The notes beneath the pieces are model-generated. The model saw only the letters and a program-made list of their open reading frames with translations. It had not been told where the DNA came from and made no database searches. Both the position numbers and the translations under genes were made by a program. Positions 44,050 to 55,797 of a stretch of DNA of 64,000 nucleotides are shown here, in pieces. The stretch lies in the NCBI GenBank assembly GCA_958408685.1, contig CATYLC010000005.1, positions 1-64,000 of the forward strand. The letters are read 5' to 3'. Source of the stretch: an uncultured Collinsella sp. GTDB taxonomy: Bacteria > Actinomycetota > Coriobacteriia > Coriobacteriales > Coriobacteriaceae. Position 1 is the stretch's first letter; each line of letters opens with the position of its first letter.

Positions 44050-44925
44050 ATGGATTGCCCGGTCACCGCTCGTCCCACCGTCATCGTTATCTCCGACTCG
44101 CTCGGTGATACCGCTTGTGAGGTGGTGCTTGCGGCGTCCGGGCAATTTGATGAAGGGGCTTTTCGCGTTTTGCGCCTGCCCAAGGTGACCTCCGTGGAGC
44201 AGGTCAAGTCATTTGTGGGGCCGCGTGTCGATGCGGACCATCGCGATATCGCCGTGTTCCACACCATTGTCGATCCGGCGCTTCGCGCCCGCGTGCTCGA
44301 TTACCTGGGTATGCTGCATATCCGTTCGGTCGACCTGATCGGCCCGACGCTCGCCGTGCTGTCGTCGCTCATCGGTGTGTCGCCAAAGGGCGTCGCGGGC
44401 GTGATTCACAAGACTGATGACCGCTATTTCCATCGTATCGAGGCCATGGAGTATTTCGTCGAGCACGATGATGGACGCGGCTGCGACGACCTTTCGGGAG
44501 CCGATATCGTGCTGCTGGGCGTATCCCGCACGTCCAAGACGCCGCTGTCGATGTATTTGGCCTATCAGGGTTACAAGGTTGCCAATGTTCCGTTGGCCCA
44601 TGGCATGGAGCCGCCGAAGTCGATTTACGAGGTTGACCCGATGCGCCTGTTCGGCCTGGTTTCGACCGTCGACGTTATTTCTGAGATTCGCGATAGCCGC
44701 TTGGGCGATGATTACGCCCGTGCCGTTGCCGGCTCCTATGCCGAGCCCGAGAGTGTGCGCAGCGAGCTCGAGGAAGCCCGTGCCCTCATGAAGCGCCTAG
44801 GCTGCTTTGTGGTGCGTACCGATGGCAAGGCGATCGAGGAGAGCGCCTCCGAGATCATTAGCCACTTGGAGGAAATCCAAGTAGTCCGCGCCCGCCGCGC
44901 CGCCCGCCGAGCCCAGCAAAGCTAG
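44050..44925 (+). CDS. pyruvate, phosphate dikinase regulatory protein (kinase/phosphorylase)
   Basis: 291 aa. DUF299 motifs: VIVISDSLGDTACEV near the start, the P-loop-like GVSRTSKTPLSMYLA (near 157-171), and YFHRIEAMEYFVEHDDG. It is a bifunctional enzyme that uses ADP to phosphorylate the active-site Thr of PPDK and uses phosphate to reverse this. Its target gene ppdK lies next, after a 296-bp regulatory gap, which supports the assignment to PPDK rather than PEP synthase. Confidence 0.93.
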   Translation: MDCPVTARPTVIVISDSLGDTACEVVLAASGQFDEGAFRVLRLPKVTSVEQVKSFVGPRVDADHRDIAVFHTIVDPALRARVLDYLGMLHIRSVDLIGPTLAVLSSLIGVSPKGVAGVIHKTDDRYFHRIEAMEYFVEHDDGRGCDDLSGADIVLLGVSRTSKTPLSMYLAYQGYKVANVPLAHGMEPPKSIYEVDPMRLFGLVSTVDVISEIRDSRLGDDYARAVAGSYAEPESVRSELEEARALMKRLGCFVVRTDGKAIEESASEIISHLEEIQVVRARRAARRAQQS

Positions 44926-45051
44926 CTCATTGGGGTAGCTAAAATGCCCGTCTATATAAGACTAGCTAAAAATAATGCACGATATTGGTAAAGCGATTTA
45001 GCAAGAAACTGGCATTTGACCTGTAAGCTTCCTGCATTGGAATCTTCATAA

Positions 45052-45099
45052 GGTAACCACCTTTACCTACCGTTTACCGCCATATTTACCACGTTTACC
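45052..45099 (+). promoter_or_regulatory. iterated TTTACC motifs upstream of ppdK
   Basis: Four TTTACC copies start at 45062, 45073, 45085 and 45094 (spacings 11, 12, 9) after a palindromic GGTAACC (45052-45058). They lie 42 to 84 bases before a TATAGT -10 candidate (45141-45146), a good position for activator binding. The rest of 44926-45221 has no gene that I can support. Confidence 0.5.
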
Positions 45100-45221
45100 A
45101 ACCCCCGCGCCCTCTGCGCAAGCCCGCTCAATGCCCGCCGTATAGTACCCTCACGGCTCGCATCCGGCGGGTCGATTCGTCACCACGGTCGTGCGCGAAA
45201 GTGCATGGAAGGGGAAGTATC

Positions 45222-47972
<2,751 letters not shown>

Positions 47973-48009
47973 CGTTTTGGGTTTAGACGCCTAGCGTAGC
48001 CCCCCTCAT

Positions 48010-48039
48010 GCCGTCCGTCTCATTCGTGAGGCGGGCGGC
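48010..48039 (+). terminator. hairpin after ppdK, weak terminator
   Basis: A 12-bp stem with two G-T pairs (48010-48021 with 48028-48039) and 6-nt loop; no direct T-run, only TTTTGTCTTTTTG about 12 bases later. Confidence 0.45.
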
Positions 48040-48084
48040 TATCATGTGCGGGTTTTGTCTTTTTGTCTGCGTAAAAAATTGTTC

Positions 48085-48112
48085 TTGCAGCAGAAACCCG
48101 CGCGTGTATACT
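48085..48112 (+). promoter_or_regulatory. promoter of rplS
   Basis: TTGCAG (48085-48090), 16 bases, TATACT (48107-48112). The leader to the ATG is about 63 nt and holds a hairpin (GTGCCG 48134-48139 with CGGCAC 48152-48157) that could be an L19 leader structure. Confidence 0.6.
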
Positions 48113-48181
48113 CGAATACGTTTGTTCAACTACGTGCCGGCCAAGGTGGTACGGCACCTCTAGAAGAGTAAGGAATTGCAC

Positions 48182-48523
48182 ATGGATTACATCCGCGCAA
48201 TCGAGCGTCAGCAGATCCGCGAGGACATTCCTCAGGTTCGCGTCGCCGACAACGTCAAGGTTCACTACCGCATTAAGGAAGGCGACCGCGAGCGCATCCA
48301 GGTCTTCCAGGGCGACGTCATCCGCATGGCCGGCGCCGGTGCCCGCGAGACCTTCACCGTCCGCAAGATGTCCTTCGGTGTCGGTGTTGAGCGTACCTTC
48401 CCGCTTCACAGCCCCAAGATCGCCAAGCTCGAGGTCGTTCGTCATGGTCGCGTCCGTCGCGCCAAGCTGTACTACCTCCGCGACAAGGTGGGCAAGGCTG
48501 CTCGCATCCCCGAGAAGCGCTAA
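48182..48523 (+). CDS. rplS: 50S ribosomal protein L19
   Basis: 113 aa; ATG 48182 has TAAGGA before it. Core motifs [36 protein letters not shown] (in parts), [28 protein letters not shown] and [18 protein letters not shown]. Own promoter and a strong terminator make it a single-gene transcript. Confidence 0.97.
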   Translation: MDYIRAIERQQIREDIPQVRVADNVKVHYRIKEGDRERIQVFQGDVIRMAGAGARETFTVRKMSFGVGVERTFPLHSPKIAKLEVVRHGRVRRAKLYYLRDKVGKAARIPEKR

Positions 48524-48557
48524 GAAGATCGCAGCGTCTGTCCACTCGTTTGGACAC

Positions 48558-48586
48558 AAGGGTCACCTTCGGGTGGCCCTTCTTTT
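48558..48586 (+). terminator. intrinsic terminator after rplS
   Basis: A 10-bp stem with one G-T pair (48558-48567 with 48572-48581) closed by a TTCG tetraloop, then CTTTTT. Confidence 0.92.
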
Positions 48587-48616
48587 TATCTGATTTGCAT
48601 GCAAGGAGGCCCCGAT

Positions 48617-49405
48617 ATGGCCAACATGACGAGCTCGGTTTCGGCTTCGCAGGTTGCCGGCGAGCTGGCGAGCGCCACGTTTGAGGAGATTCCCGCCCTC
48701 GTGGAGCATTATCGCGAGGACCCGCGTCAGCAGGTGATCAAGGCTTGTGAGCGTGCTCTTAAGCGCCATGCCAAGGAACTTGCCGAGCGCGAGCGCGTCA
48801 ACGGCATGTACGAGCTGATGCGCGAGCTCGGTGGGGATGGCGTGGTCGTGGGCGTCGACGAGGTGGGTCGCGGCTCGGTGGCCGGTCCTTTGACGGTATG
48901 CGCCGTTTGCCTTCCTATGGAGCCGCGCGTCTGGGGCATCAACGATTCCAAAAAGCTCACGCCCGCGCGCCGCGAGCTGCTCTCTGTGAAGATCGCCGAG
49001 GTGGCGACGGCGATCGGTTTTTGCCATATCGCGCCTAAGGATATCGATGAGATGGGCATGGCCCGTGCTATCCGTACCGCCGTTGCGGGCGCCGTGGCCG
49101 ATACGGGGCTCGAGCCCGACTGCGTCCTCATGGATGGCAACCCCTTGGGCGCCGTTCCCAACGAGCGCGATGTGGTGAAGGGCGATGCCAAGATCGCCTG
49201 CATCGCCGCGGCGTCCATCATGGCCAAGGTCACGCGTGACGAGATGATGGTCGAGTACGACGCCGAGTACCCCGAGTACCATCTGGCCGAGTCGAAGGGC
49301 TATGCGAGCCCCGAGCACATCGAGGCCATTCGCAAACATGGACTTTGTCCGCTGCACCGCGTGAGCTTTTGCGGAAACTTTCTGCAGACTGAGCGCCTTT
49401 TCTAG
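48617..49405 (+). CDS. rnhB: ribonuclease HII
   Basis: 262 aa from ATG 48617 with AAGGAGG. An N-terminal helical extension of about 75 residues precedes the core, which starts with GVDEVGRGSVAGPL (acidic pair Asp-Glu) and continues with NDSKKLTPARREL, LMDGNPLG and KGDAKIACIAAASIMAKVTRD. It removes RNA from RNA-DNA hybrids and misincorporated ribonucleotides. It starts 30 bases past the rplS terminator. Confidence 0.95.
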   Translation: MANMTSSVSASQVAGELASATFEEIPALVEHYREDPRQQVIKACERALKRHAKELAERERVNGMYELMRELGGDGVVVGVDEVGRGSVAGPLTVCAVCLPMEPRVWGINDSKKLTPARRELLSVKIAEVATAIGFCHIAPKDIDEMGMARAIRTAVAGAVADTGLEPDCVLMDGNPLGAVPNERDVVKGDAKIACIAAASIMAKVTRDEMMVEYDAEYPEYHLAESKGYASPEHIEAIRKHGLCPLHRVSFCGNFLQTERLF

Positions 49406-49454
49406 GTCAATTGTGGAGACAGGGACCTCTGGGGTTTTATAAACCTGCTGGTAG

Positions 49455-49496
49455 CGGGCCGTATGCAACAGCATTGCTGCGTACGGCCCGTTTTTT
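49455..49496 (+). terminator. intrinsic terminator after rnhB
   Basis: A 12-bp stem with one G-T pair (CGGGCCGTATGC at 49455-49466 with 49479-49490), loop with a small inner AGC/GCT pairing, and a T6 run. Confidence 0.9.
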
Positions 49497-49594
49497 GTCG
49501 GCATTTGGTCAGCTTTTGGTTTGCTTCCGGTACTTACCCGCATGAAAGGTGCCCTCATCATCGGGGCAATGCAGTGTGCGGGAAAGGAGACCCC

Positions 49595-50080
49595 ATGAGT
49601 GCCGCAAGCAAAAAGAGCAAGACGCAGCAGCTCAAGGAGCGTTGGGAAAACGGCGAGCTCGACTGCGGGGCGATGACGCCCGAGTTTATCAAGGGACTCA
49701 GTCCCCGCGAGCTGGGCATGCTGGGCGAGCTGATCACCATCGACTACTTTAACGAGCGCGGCTACACCTTGCTGGAGCAGGGTTATCGTTGCACCGAGGG
49801 CGAGGCCGATCTGGTGCTGCTCGATGAGCTCGACGATGTCGTGGTGATGGCCGAGGTCAAGACCAGACGCGTCGCACTGGATTGCAACACGCGGGTCTTT
49901 CCCGAGGAGGCCGTGGACGCCCAAAAGCAACGCCGCTACCGCCGCATCGCAAGCTGCTATCTTATGGAGCATTATCCGCTCAAGGCGATTCGCTTCGATG
50001 CCGTGGGTGTCACCATTCGCGGCGGGCATATCGCCGAGATCGAGCATCAGTACAACGCGTTCGATTGGCAGGTTTCGTGA
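49595..50080 (+). CDS. YraN/UPF0102 endonuclease-like protein
   Basis: 161 aa from ATG 49595, after GGAAAGGAG; a longer frame upstream crosses the rnhB terminator and is rejected. An N-terminal helical extension of about 45 residues precedes the core: LGMLGELITIDYFNERGYTLLEQGYRC, then EADLVLLDELDDVVVMAEVKTR (Asp and E-x-K residues of the nuclease fold) and AVDAQKQRRYRRIASCYL. The biological role is not settled. The stop overlaps the comM start by one base (TGATG). Confidence 0.9.
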   Translation: MSAASKKSKTQQLKERWENGELDCGAMTPEFIKGLSPRELGMLGELITIDYFNERGYTLLEQGYRCTEGEADLVLLDELDDVVVMAEVKTRRVALDCNTRVFPEEAVDAQKQRRYRRIASCYLMEHYPLKAIRFDAVGVTIRGGHIAEIEHQYNAFDWQVS

Positions 50081-51603
50081 TGGCGTTCGAGACGTTTGCC
50101 GTTCACGCGGCCTGCATTCGTGGCGTCGAGGCGATTCACGTCACGGTCGAGGTCTCGCTTGCCGGTGGCGTTCCGGGCATTCAGATGCTCGGTATTCCGA
50201 GTATGGAGGTGATGGAGTCACGCGGTCGTATTCGCTGCGCGATGCGCTCGGCCGGCTTTGAGATCCCACGCTCGGGCATTACGGTCAATCTGGCGCCCGG
50301 CGATATTCGCAAGACTGGAAGTGGCTTTGATCTGCCCATCGCCATCGCGGTTCTGGCGGCCGATGGTCAGATTCCCTGCGACAACCTCGATCGTTGTCTT
50401 ATCGCTGGTGAGCTTGGCTTGGACGGTACGGTGCTTCCTGTCAAGGGCGAGGTAGCGTTTCAGCTATTGGCTCGCGACATGGGGCTGTCTTTTATCGCCG
50501 GCAGGTCCGACCAGCATGTGCCACTCGCGGGCGTGGATTGCGGCTTTATCGATCATTTGTCTCAGCTTGCTCATGGTATGGGCGATGCCGCGCGGCACTA
50601 CTTGGATTCCGAGGGCGTCGAGGCGACCTTTGAGCCAGAGCTCGACTATGCCGACGTGCTGGGGCAGGAAGTCGCTAAACGCGGCATGGCGCTTGCGGCG
50701 GCAGGAGAACTCGGCTTGCTCATGATCGGGTCTCCGGGATCGGGCAAGACGATGCTCGCACGCCGTATGACCGGCATCCTACCCGAGCTTTCCGTTGAGG
50801 ATCAGCAGGAGGCACTGTGCATCCATTCGGTTTTGGGTGAGAACATTGATGGCTTGTTGGCGGGGCACCGCCCCTTCCGCAGTCCCCACCACAGTATTTC
50901 GACCGCAGGCCTTATCGGCGGTGGGCGCCCGGTGCACCCGGGTGAGATCAGCCTTGCTCATGGCGGCGTGCTCTTTTTGGACGAGCTTGCCGAGTTTCCC
51001 ACTGGCGTGCTGCAGACGCTGCGTCAGCCCATCGAGCGCGGCTACGTGAGAATCGTACGCGTCGACGGGGCTTTTACCTTCCCGTCGCGCTTTCAGCTGC
51101 TGGCTGCGAGCAATCCCTGCCCCTGCGGCTTTTTGGGCGATCGCGAGGTGCCGTGTCGCTGCTCGGCGGCGATGGTCGAGCGCTATCGGTCTAAACTGCG
51201 CGGTCCTTTGGCCGACCGTATCGACATGATGATTGATGTGACCCGTCCCGACCCTCAAGTGATTATCGAGGGTGCGGAGGGCATGTCGTCGGCCGAGTTA
51301 CGTGACTACGTTGTGCGCGGTCGCGCCTTTCGCGCTTGGCGCGAATCCCGCATGGACGATGCGGATGCCGAGGCCGAGGATGACGAGACACGGTCCATTG
51401 ACGGCGTCGTTTCGACCTTTGAGCTCGATGATGCGGCGGAGAAGTGTGTGCTCGGCCTGTCGAAGCGCACGCATCTCACAGGGCGTGGCATCGTGCGCCT
51501 TGTTCGCATTGCGCGCACGATCGCAGATGTCGCCGAGAGCGAGCAGGTGACGCAGGACCACGTGCTCGAGGCGGCGATGTACCAGGGAAGGAGGGACCAA
51601 TGA
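50080..51603 (+). CDS. comM: YifB/ComM-like Mg-chelatase AAA+ ATPase
   Basis: 507 aa from ATG 50080; the frame continues upstream inside yraN without being used. N-terminal ChlI-like domain (AVHAACIRGVEAIHVTVEVSLAGGVPG, in parts), AAA+ core with GSPGSGKTMLARR (Walker A), GVLFLDELAEFP (Walker B) and the NPCPCGFLGD plus CRCS cysteine motif, then the C-terminal domain with HLTGRGIVRLVRIARTIAD. ComM is a helicase helping branch migration of incoming DNA in natural transformation. It is flanked by yraN and dprA, a conserved order. Confidence 0.95.
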   Translation: MAFETFAVHAACIRGVEAIHVTVEVSLAGGVPGIQMLGIPSMEVMESRGRIRCAMRSAGFEIPRSGITVNLAPGDIRKTGSGFDLPIAIAVLAADGQIPCDNLDRCLIAGELGLDGTVLPVKGEVAFQLLARDMGLSFIAGRSDQHVPLAGVDCGFIDHLSQLAHGMGDAARHYLDSEGVEATFEPELDYADVLGQEVAKRGMALAAAGELGLLMIGSPGSGKTMLARRMTGILPELSVEDQQEALCIHSVLGENIDGLLAGHRPFRSPHHSISTAGLIGGGRPVHPGEISLAHGGVLFLDELAEFPTGVLQTLRQPIERGYVRIVRVDGAFTFPSRFQLLAASNPCPCGFLGDREVPCRCSAAMVERYRSKLRGPLADRIDMMIDVTRPDPQVIIEGAEGMSSAELRDYVVRGRAFRAWRESRMDDADAEAEDDETRSIDGVVSTFELDDAAEKCVLGLSKRTHLTGRGIVRLVRIARTIADVAESEQVTQDHVLEAAMYQGRRDQ

Positions 51604-52535
51604 TGGTTGAGGGGACCTTCGAGCTGCATCCAGGTGACGCGTTGTATCCCGAGACCGTTTTGGAGCTTTCTGATGTACCTCAGACGCTCTATGTGCGCGG
51701 CAACCCCGAGGCGCTTTCGACGCCCGCGCTCTCCATCATCGGTGCGCGAAAGGCCTCGCCGTATGGTCTTGCCGTGGCAGAGCTTGCGGCGAAGGTGGCG
51801 GTTGAGGCGGGAGTGACGGTAGTTTCGGGCGGTGCGGTCGGTTGTGACCAGGCCTCGGGTTGGGCTGCGGTCAACGCCGGCGGCAAACACGTTGTGGTGC
51901 TGGGGACGGGCGCCGACGTGGTCTACCCGCGTTCGAGCGCGGGGCTGATTACGCGCACGCTTGATACGGGTGGCGCGGTCGTGTCGATCTCTCCGTGGGG
52001 CATGGGTCCGCGCAAGTTCGCCTTTCCGCGCCGCAATCGCGTAATCGCGGCCCTGTCGCAAGCCCTCTTTGTATCCGAGGCGGGTATGCCTTCTGGGACG
52101 TTTTCCACAGCCGAGGCTGCTATGGATTTGGGGCGCGAACTTCTTGCCGTGCCGGGGTCGATCCTATCGCCCGAGTCGCGTGGCACGAATTACCTCATTG
52201 CGAACGGTGCCTGCTGCATCATCGACGAGGAATCTATCGAGATGGCTATCTCACGCATCTACGGCACCCTGCGCTACTCGCGCCCCGATGCTCCCGGCAT
52301 TGCCGACCTGAATCCAACGCAGCAGACCGTGATGCATGCGCTCATCGCCTCTCCACTCAAGGTCGACGACATTGCGGCGCTCGTCTCGCTCGATGCTGTC
52401 GGCGTACTCAAACTCTTGGGTTCGCTTGAACTCGAGGGCCTTATCGAGCGCATGATGGATGGAAGGTATGCGCCCTCCAAGTTTGCCCTTCACGCCCAGA
52501 CACCCTTCGGTCACAATGGAAAACGTGTCAATTAG
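51600..52535 (+). CDS. dprA: DNA processing protein DprA
   Basis: About 311 aa; ATG 51600 overlaps the comM stop, and ATG 51603 follows directly, both after GGAGGG. The Rossmann-like DprA domain has LSIIGARKASPYGLAVAELA, VVSGGAVGCDQASGWAAV, VVLGTGADVVYPRSSAGL and the KFAFPRRNRVIAALSQALFVSEA region. A winged-helix C-terminal domain (LNPTQQTVMHALIASPLKVDDIAAL) ends it. It loads RecA on incoming single-stranded DNA. The N-terminal SAM domain of longer homologues is absent. Confidence 0.94.
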   Translation: MMVEGTFELHPGDALYPETVLELSDVPQTLYVRGNPEALSTPALSIIGARKASPYGLAVAELAAKVAVEAGVTVVSGGAVGCDQASGWAAVNAGGKHVVVLGTGADVVYPRSSAGLITRTLDTGGAVVSISPWGMGPRKFAFPRRNRVIAALSQALFVSEAGMPSGTFSTAEAAMDLGRELLAVPGSILSPESRGTNYLIANGACCIIDEESIEMAISRIYGTLRYSRPDAPGIADLNPTQQTVMHALIASPLKVDDIAALVSLDAVGVLKLLGSLELEGLIERMMDGRYAPSKFALHAQTPFGHNGKRVN

Positions 52536-52549
52536 AAAGGTGTTTGCAG

Positions 52550-53887
52550 ATGCAGTTCGATCAGGTGACGGTTATCGGTGGCGGTCTGGCGGGTTCGGAG
52601 TGCGCGATCCAGCTTGCAGACCGCGGGTTTGCCGTAAAGCTGTGCGAGATGCGCCCCCAGGTGAGCTCCCCGGCCCACCATACCGATCATCTGGCAGAGC
52701 TCGTCTGCTCCAATTCGTTTAAGTCGACCCGTCCGGATTCCGCGGCTGGTTTGCTGAAAGCTGAGCTTGAGCGCATGGGTTCAGTCCTGCTCGATTGCGC
52801 CCATCGCGCGGCTGTTCCCGCCGGTGGCGCCTTGGCGGTCGACCGCGTCAAGTTTTCCGAGCTTGTCGAGGCCGAGGTTGCCGCTCGTCCCAATATCGAG
52901 GTCGTGCACGGCGAGGTCACGCAGATTCCCGAGGGTCACGTGGTCATTGCCGCGGGCCCGCTGTGTTCACCGGCGCTGAGCGAAGAGGTCATGAAGCTCG
53001 TCGGTGGCGACGCCCTTGCGTTCTTCGATGCCGCGGCGCCGATCGTCGATGCCTCCACGCTCGATATGGACGTGCTGTTCTCGCAGTCGCGCTACGAGGA
53101 GCAGGGGAGCGGCGACTATCTCAACGCTCCGCTCAACAAGGAGGAGTACGAGGCCTTTATCGAGGCGCTTACCACGGCCGACCGCGTGGTGCTCAAAGAC
53201 TTTGAGGGCGGCGATCTGTTCCAGGCCTGCCAGCCTGCCGAGGAAGTTGCGCGCACCGGCAAGGACGCCATTCGCTTTGGCGCCATGAAGCCCGTCGGCC
53301 TCACCGACCCGCGTACCGGACGTCGCCCCTGGGCGGCGATTCAGCTGCGTGCCGAGAACAAGGAGAAGACCGCCTATAACCTGGTGGGCTTCCAGACCAA
53401 CTTGATCTTTGGCGAGCAGAAGCGCGTCTTCCATATGGTGCCGGGCCTGGAGAACGCTGAGTTCTTCCGCTACGGTGTCATGCACCGCAATACCTTTGTC
53501 GACGCCCCGCACGTGCTCGATGGCACCTTTGCCGTGCCCGGTACCGGCGTGCGTCTGGCCGGTCAGATCACCGGTACCGAGGGATACATGGAAGCCGTGG
53601 CGACAGGTCTGCTCGCGGCGCTCAACACCTATGCCGAGGCTATCGGTGCCGCGGGCGTCGAGTTGCCGCGTGTGGGTGCCCTGGGTGCGCTCGTGGGCTA
53701 TGCGACCGATCCTGCCACCGTGGGCTATCAGCCCATGCATGTCAACTTTGGCCTGGTGCCGCCACTCGAGGATGGTAAGCGCCGCAGCAAGCGCGACCGC
53801 TATCAGGCCTATGCGGACCGTGCGCTCGAGGCCCTCGATGCCTACTTGGCCACGCGTTCCGACTTGTTTGGAGGCGACCGGTCATAG
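52550..53887 (+). CDS. trmFO: tRNA (uracil-54-C5)-methyltransferase, folate-dependent
   Basis: 445 aa; ATG 52550 with AAAGG upstream. FAD-binding VTVIGGGLAGSECAIQLADRG (5-25), then PAHHTDHLAELVCSNSFKS with the catalytic-type Cys, RPWAAIQLRAENKEKTAYNLVGFQTNL and the GTYMEAVATG-like EGYMEAVATGLLAAL near the end. It makes ribothymidine 54 in tRNA with methylene-tetrahydrofolate. The order dprA-trmFO-xerC is conserved in Gram-positives. Its TAG stop overlaps the place where the next gene should start. Confidence 0.95.
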   Translation: MQFDQVTVIGGGLAGSECAIQLADRGFAVKLCEMRPQVSSPAHHTDHLAELVCSNSFKSTRPDSAAGLLKAELERMGSVLLDCAHRAAVPAGGALAVDRVKFSELVEAEVAARPNIEVVHGEVTQIPEGHVVIAAGPLCSPALSEEVMKLVGGDALAFFDAAAPIVDASTLDMDVLFSQSRYEEQGSGDYLNAPLNKEEYEAFIEALTTADRVVLKDFEGGDLFQACQPAEEVARTGKDAIRFGAMKPVGLTDPRTGRRPWAAIQLRAENKEKTAYNLVGFQTNLIFGEQKRVFHMVPGLENAEFFRYGVMHRNTFVDAPHVLDGTFAVPGTGVRLAGQITGTEGYMEAVATGLLAALNTYAEAIGAAGVELPRVGALGALVGYATDPATVGYQPMHVNFGLVPPLEDGKRRSKRDRYQAYADRALEALDAYLATRSDLFGGDRS

Positions 53888-53961
53888 CCTTTGACCTGTA
53901 CGACACCGTCGACTCGTTTATCGCCTATATCGCACGCGTCGAGGGACTTTCTCCCAACACG

Positions 53962-54804
53962 GTGACGGCCTATGGCTCGAGGCTGGAGCGCTTCGCTGCC
54001 TGGTGCGAGCGCGAGGATATCGATGCTTTCGCTGCCGACGTGCGCACCATTCGTCGCTATCTTGCCGAGCTTTCGCGTGAGCAGGTGGCTCCCCGAACGC
54101 TTGCGGCGCACCTGTCGGCCATTCGATCTCTCTATCGCTGGATGGCTGCCGAGGGGATTGTCGAGGGCGATGCGGTCTCGGCGATCGCATCGCCCAAGCT
54201 GCCGCGTGACCTGCCGGGTGTCCTTACGACCCAGCAGGTCGAGGCGCTGCTCAAGACGCCTGATACCTCGACGCCCGCGGGACTGCGCGATGCGGCGATG
54301 CTTGAGTTGCTCTATGCCTCCGGCGCGCGAATCTCGGAGCTCGCGGCGCTCAACGTGGAGTCTATTGGTTGGTCCGAGCGAACGCTGCGACTTTGGGGCA
54401 AGGGGAGCAAGGAGCGTATCGTCCCTCTGTATCGTCGTGCGCTCGAGGTGACGCATCTCTATATTGAGGAGGGGAGGCCGGAGTTGCTCGCTCGGGCAAA
54501 GCGCCGCGACCTCGCTACCGGGCCGCATCCGCTGCTTATATCGGCGCGCGGCAATCGCATGAGCGCCGCGATGCTCCGGCGGCGGTTCCATACGCTGGCG
54601 ACGCTCGCCGGCATTCCGGCCGACATCGCCCCGCATGCGATGCGCCATACCTTTGCGACCGACTTGCTCGAGGGCGGTGCGGACCTGCGCTCGGTTCAAG
54701 AGCTGCTAGGTCATGCGAGCCTGTCCACGACGCAGATCTACACGCATCTCACACCCGATCGGCTTAAGCGGGCTGTGGCTCAAGCCCATCCCCGCGGCGA
54801 ATAG
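53962..54804 (+). CDS. xerC: tyrosine recombinase, XerC-like (start codon anomaly)
   Basis: 280 aa counted from the only normal start in frame, GTG 53962, which has no ribosome site. The same frame upstream encodes a conserved-looking start (IAFDLYDTVDSFIAYIARVE, then GLSPN) from about 53884, 9 bases after a good GGAGG at 53870-53874; at that place the codons are GTC ATA instead of a start. The catalytic set is complete: ARISEL (Arg), GKGSKERIVP (Lys), HAMRHTFA (His, Arg), LGHASLSTTQIYTH (His, Tyr). XerC with XerD resolves chromosome dimers at dif. The true start may be ATA, or the gene may be impaired by a point change. Confidence 0.85.
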   Translation: MTAYGSRLERFAAWCEREDIDAFAADVRTIRRYLAELSREQVAPRTLAAHLSAIRSLYRWMAAEGIVEGDAVSAIASPKLPRDLPGVLTTQQVEALLKTPDTSTPAGLRDAAMLELLYASGARISELAALNVESIGWSERTLRLWGKGSKERIVPLYRRALEVTHLYIEEGRPELLARAKRRDLATGPHPLLISARGNRMSAAMLRRRFHTLATLAGIPADIAPHAMRHTFATDLLEGGADLRSVQELLGHASLSTTQIYTHLTPDRLKRAVAQAHPRGE

Positions 54805-54853
54805 TGGCTGGGACGTCCCGCGCCGCACTCAGGTGTGTGGTTTTGATTGCGGG

Positions 54854-54882
54854 TTGGCAGGAAGAGGCATTCCTGCTATCAT
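54854..54882 (+). promoter_or_regulatory. promoter of rpsB-tsf
   Basis: TTGGCA (54854-54859), 17 bases, TATCAT (54877-54882). It gives a leader of about 135 nt before rpsB with complementary segments CCCGG (54949-54953 region) and CCGGG (54969-54974 region), possibly an S2-binding control structure. Confidence 0.7.
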
Positions 54883-55023
54883 TCATCGGGTTGCTTCACG
54901 GCAACATGTTTTTATCACGCACGCGCGGCTACTTCATACCGTGGTGCCCGGGCTTTGGTAGCACATGTCCGGGTTGGTTTTGGAGGATGACCCCGCGCGG
55001 AGGCAAACCACAGGAGGTTTAAC

Positions 55024-55752
55024 ATGGCTACCAAGATTAATATCCGCACCCTGCTCGAGGCCGGCTGCCACTTCGGTCACCAGACCCGTCGCTGGAACCC
55101 CAAGATGAAGCCGTTCATCTTCGGTGAGCGCAACGGCATCTACATCCTCGACCTCAAGCAGACCATCCTCGACGCCGACCAGGCCTACACCTTCGTCAAG
55201 AACGTCGCCAAGGGTGGCAACGTGCTGTTCGTCGGCACCAAGAAGCAGGCTCAGGAGGCCGTCAAGAACGCTGCTGAGCGCGCCAACATGCCTTACATCA
55301 ACCAGCGTTGGCTCGGCGGTATGCTGACCAACTTCGTCACCATCCGCTCCCGCATCAACCGCATGGAGGAGCTCGAGGCCATGGTCGAGGACGGCCGCAT
55401 GGCTGTTCTGCCCAAGAAGGAGCAGGCTGTTCTCGGCAAGGAGCTCACCAAGCTCCAGACCAACCTCGGTGGCGCCCGCGACATGAAGGGTCTGCCCCAG
55501 GCTCTCTTCGTCATCGACACCAAGCGCGAGGAGAACGCCATCAAGGAGGCTCAGCGCCTGAACATCCCCGTCGTCGCTCTGATCGACACCAACTCCGATC
55601 CCGACGAGGTCGAGTACGGCATCCCCTGCAACGATGACGCTATCTCCGCTGTCACCCTTATGTGCGAGCTCATGGCTGACGCCTGCCTCGCTGGCTCCGG
55701 CAAGGAGCAGGTCTCCGAGGCCGAGATGGCCGCTGAGCCCAAGGCCGAGTAA
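55024..55752 (+). CDS. rpsB: 30S ribosomal protein S2
   Basis: 242 aa, CAGGAGG before the ATG. Typical start [27 protein letters not shown] (in parts), [24 protein letters not shown] and the [26 protein letters not shown] region. The long leader and lone promoter suggest autogenous control, as in other bacteria. Codon use is strongly biased to C-ending codons, as expected for a highly expressed gene. Confidence 0.97.
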   Translation: MATKINIRTLLEAGCHFGHQTRRWNPKMKPFIFGERNGIYILDLKQTILDADQAYTFVKNVAKGGNVLFVGTKKQAQEAVKNAAERANMPYINQRWLGGMLTNFVTIRSRINRMEELEAMVEDGRMAVLPKKEQAVLGKELTKLQTNLGGARDMKGLPQALFVIDTKREENAIKEAQRLNIPVVALIDTNSDPDEVEYGIPCNDDAISAVTLMCELMADACLAGSGKEQVSEAEMAAEPKAE

Positions 55753-55797
55753 ATCAGTCTTAGTTAATTCTTTTTCATCTCTTTGAAAGGAACCACA

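Noticed and set aside
41499..44267. 922-codon open frame on the minus strand opposite glyQ and glyS
   Set aside because: Antisense of GC-rich genes; no recognisable protein features and no ribosome site.
49406..49442. GGAGACAGGGACCTCTGGGG stretch after rnhB as a relative of the 34-bp palindrome
   Set aside because: It shares only short G-rich runs and has no long inverted repeat of its own.
53962..54804. mobile-element integrase
   Set aside because: The recombinase lies in the conserved dprA-trmFO order and matches XerC in length and motifs, so it is a housekeeping recombinase.
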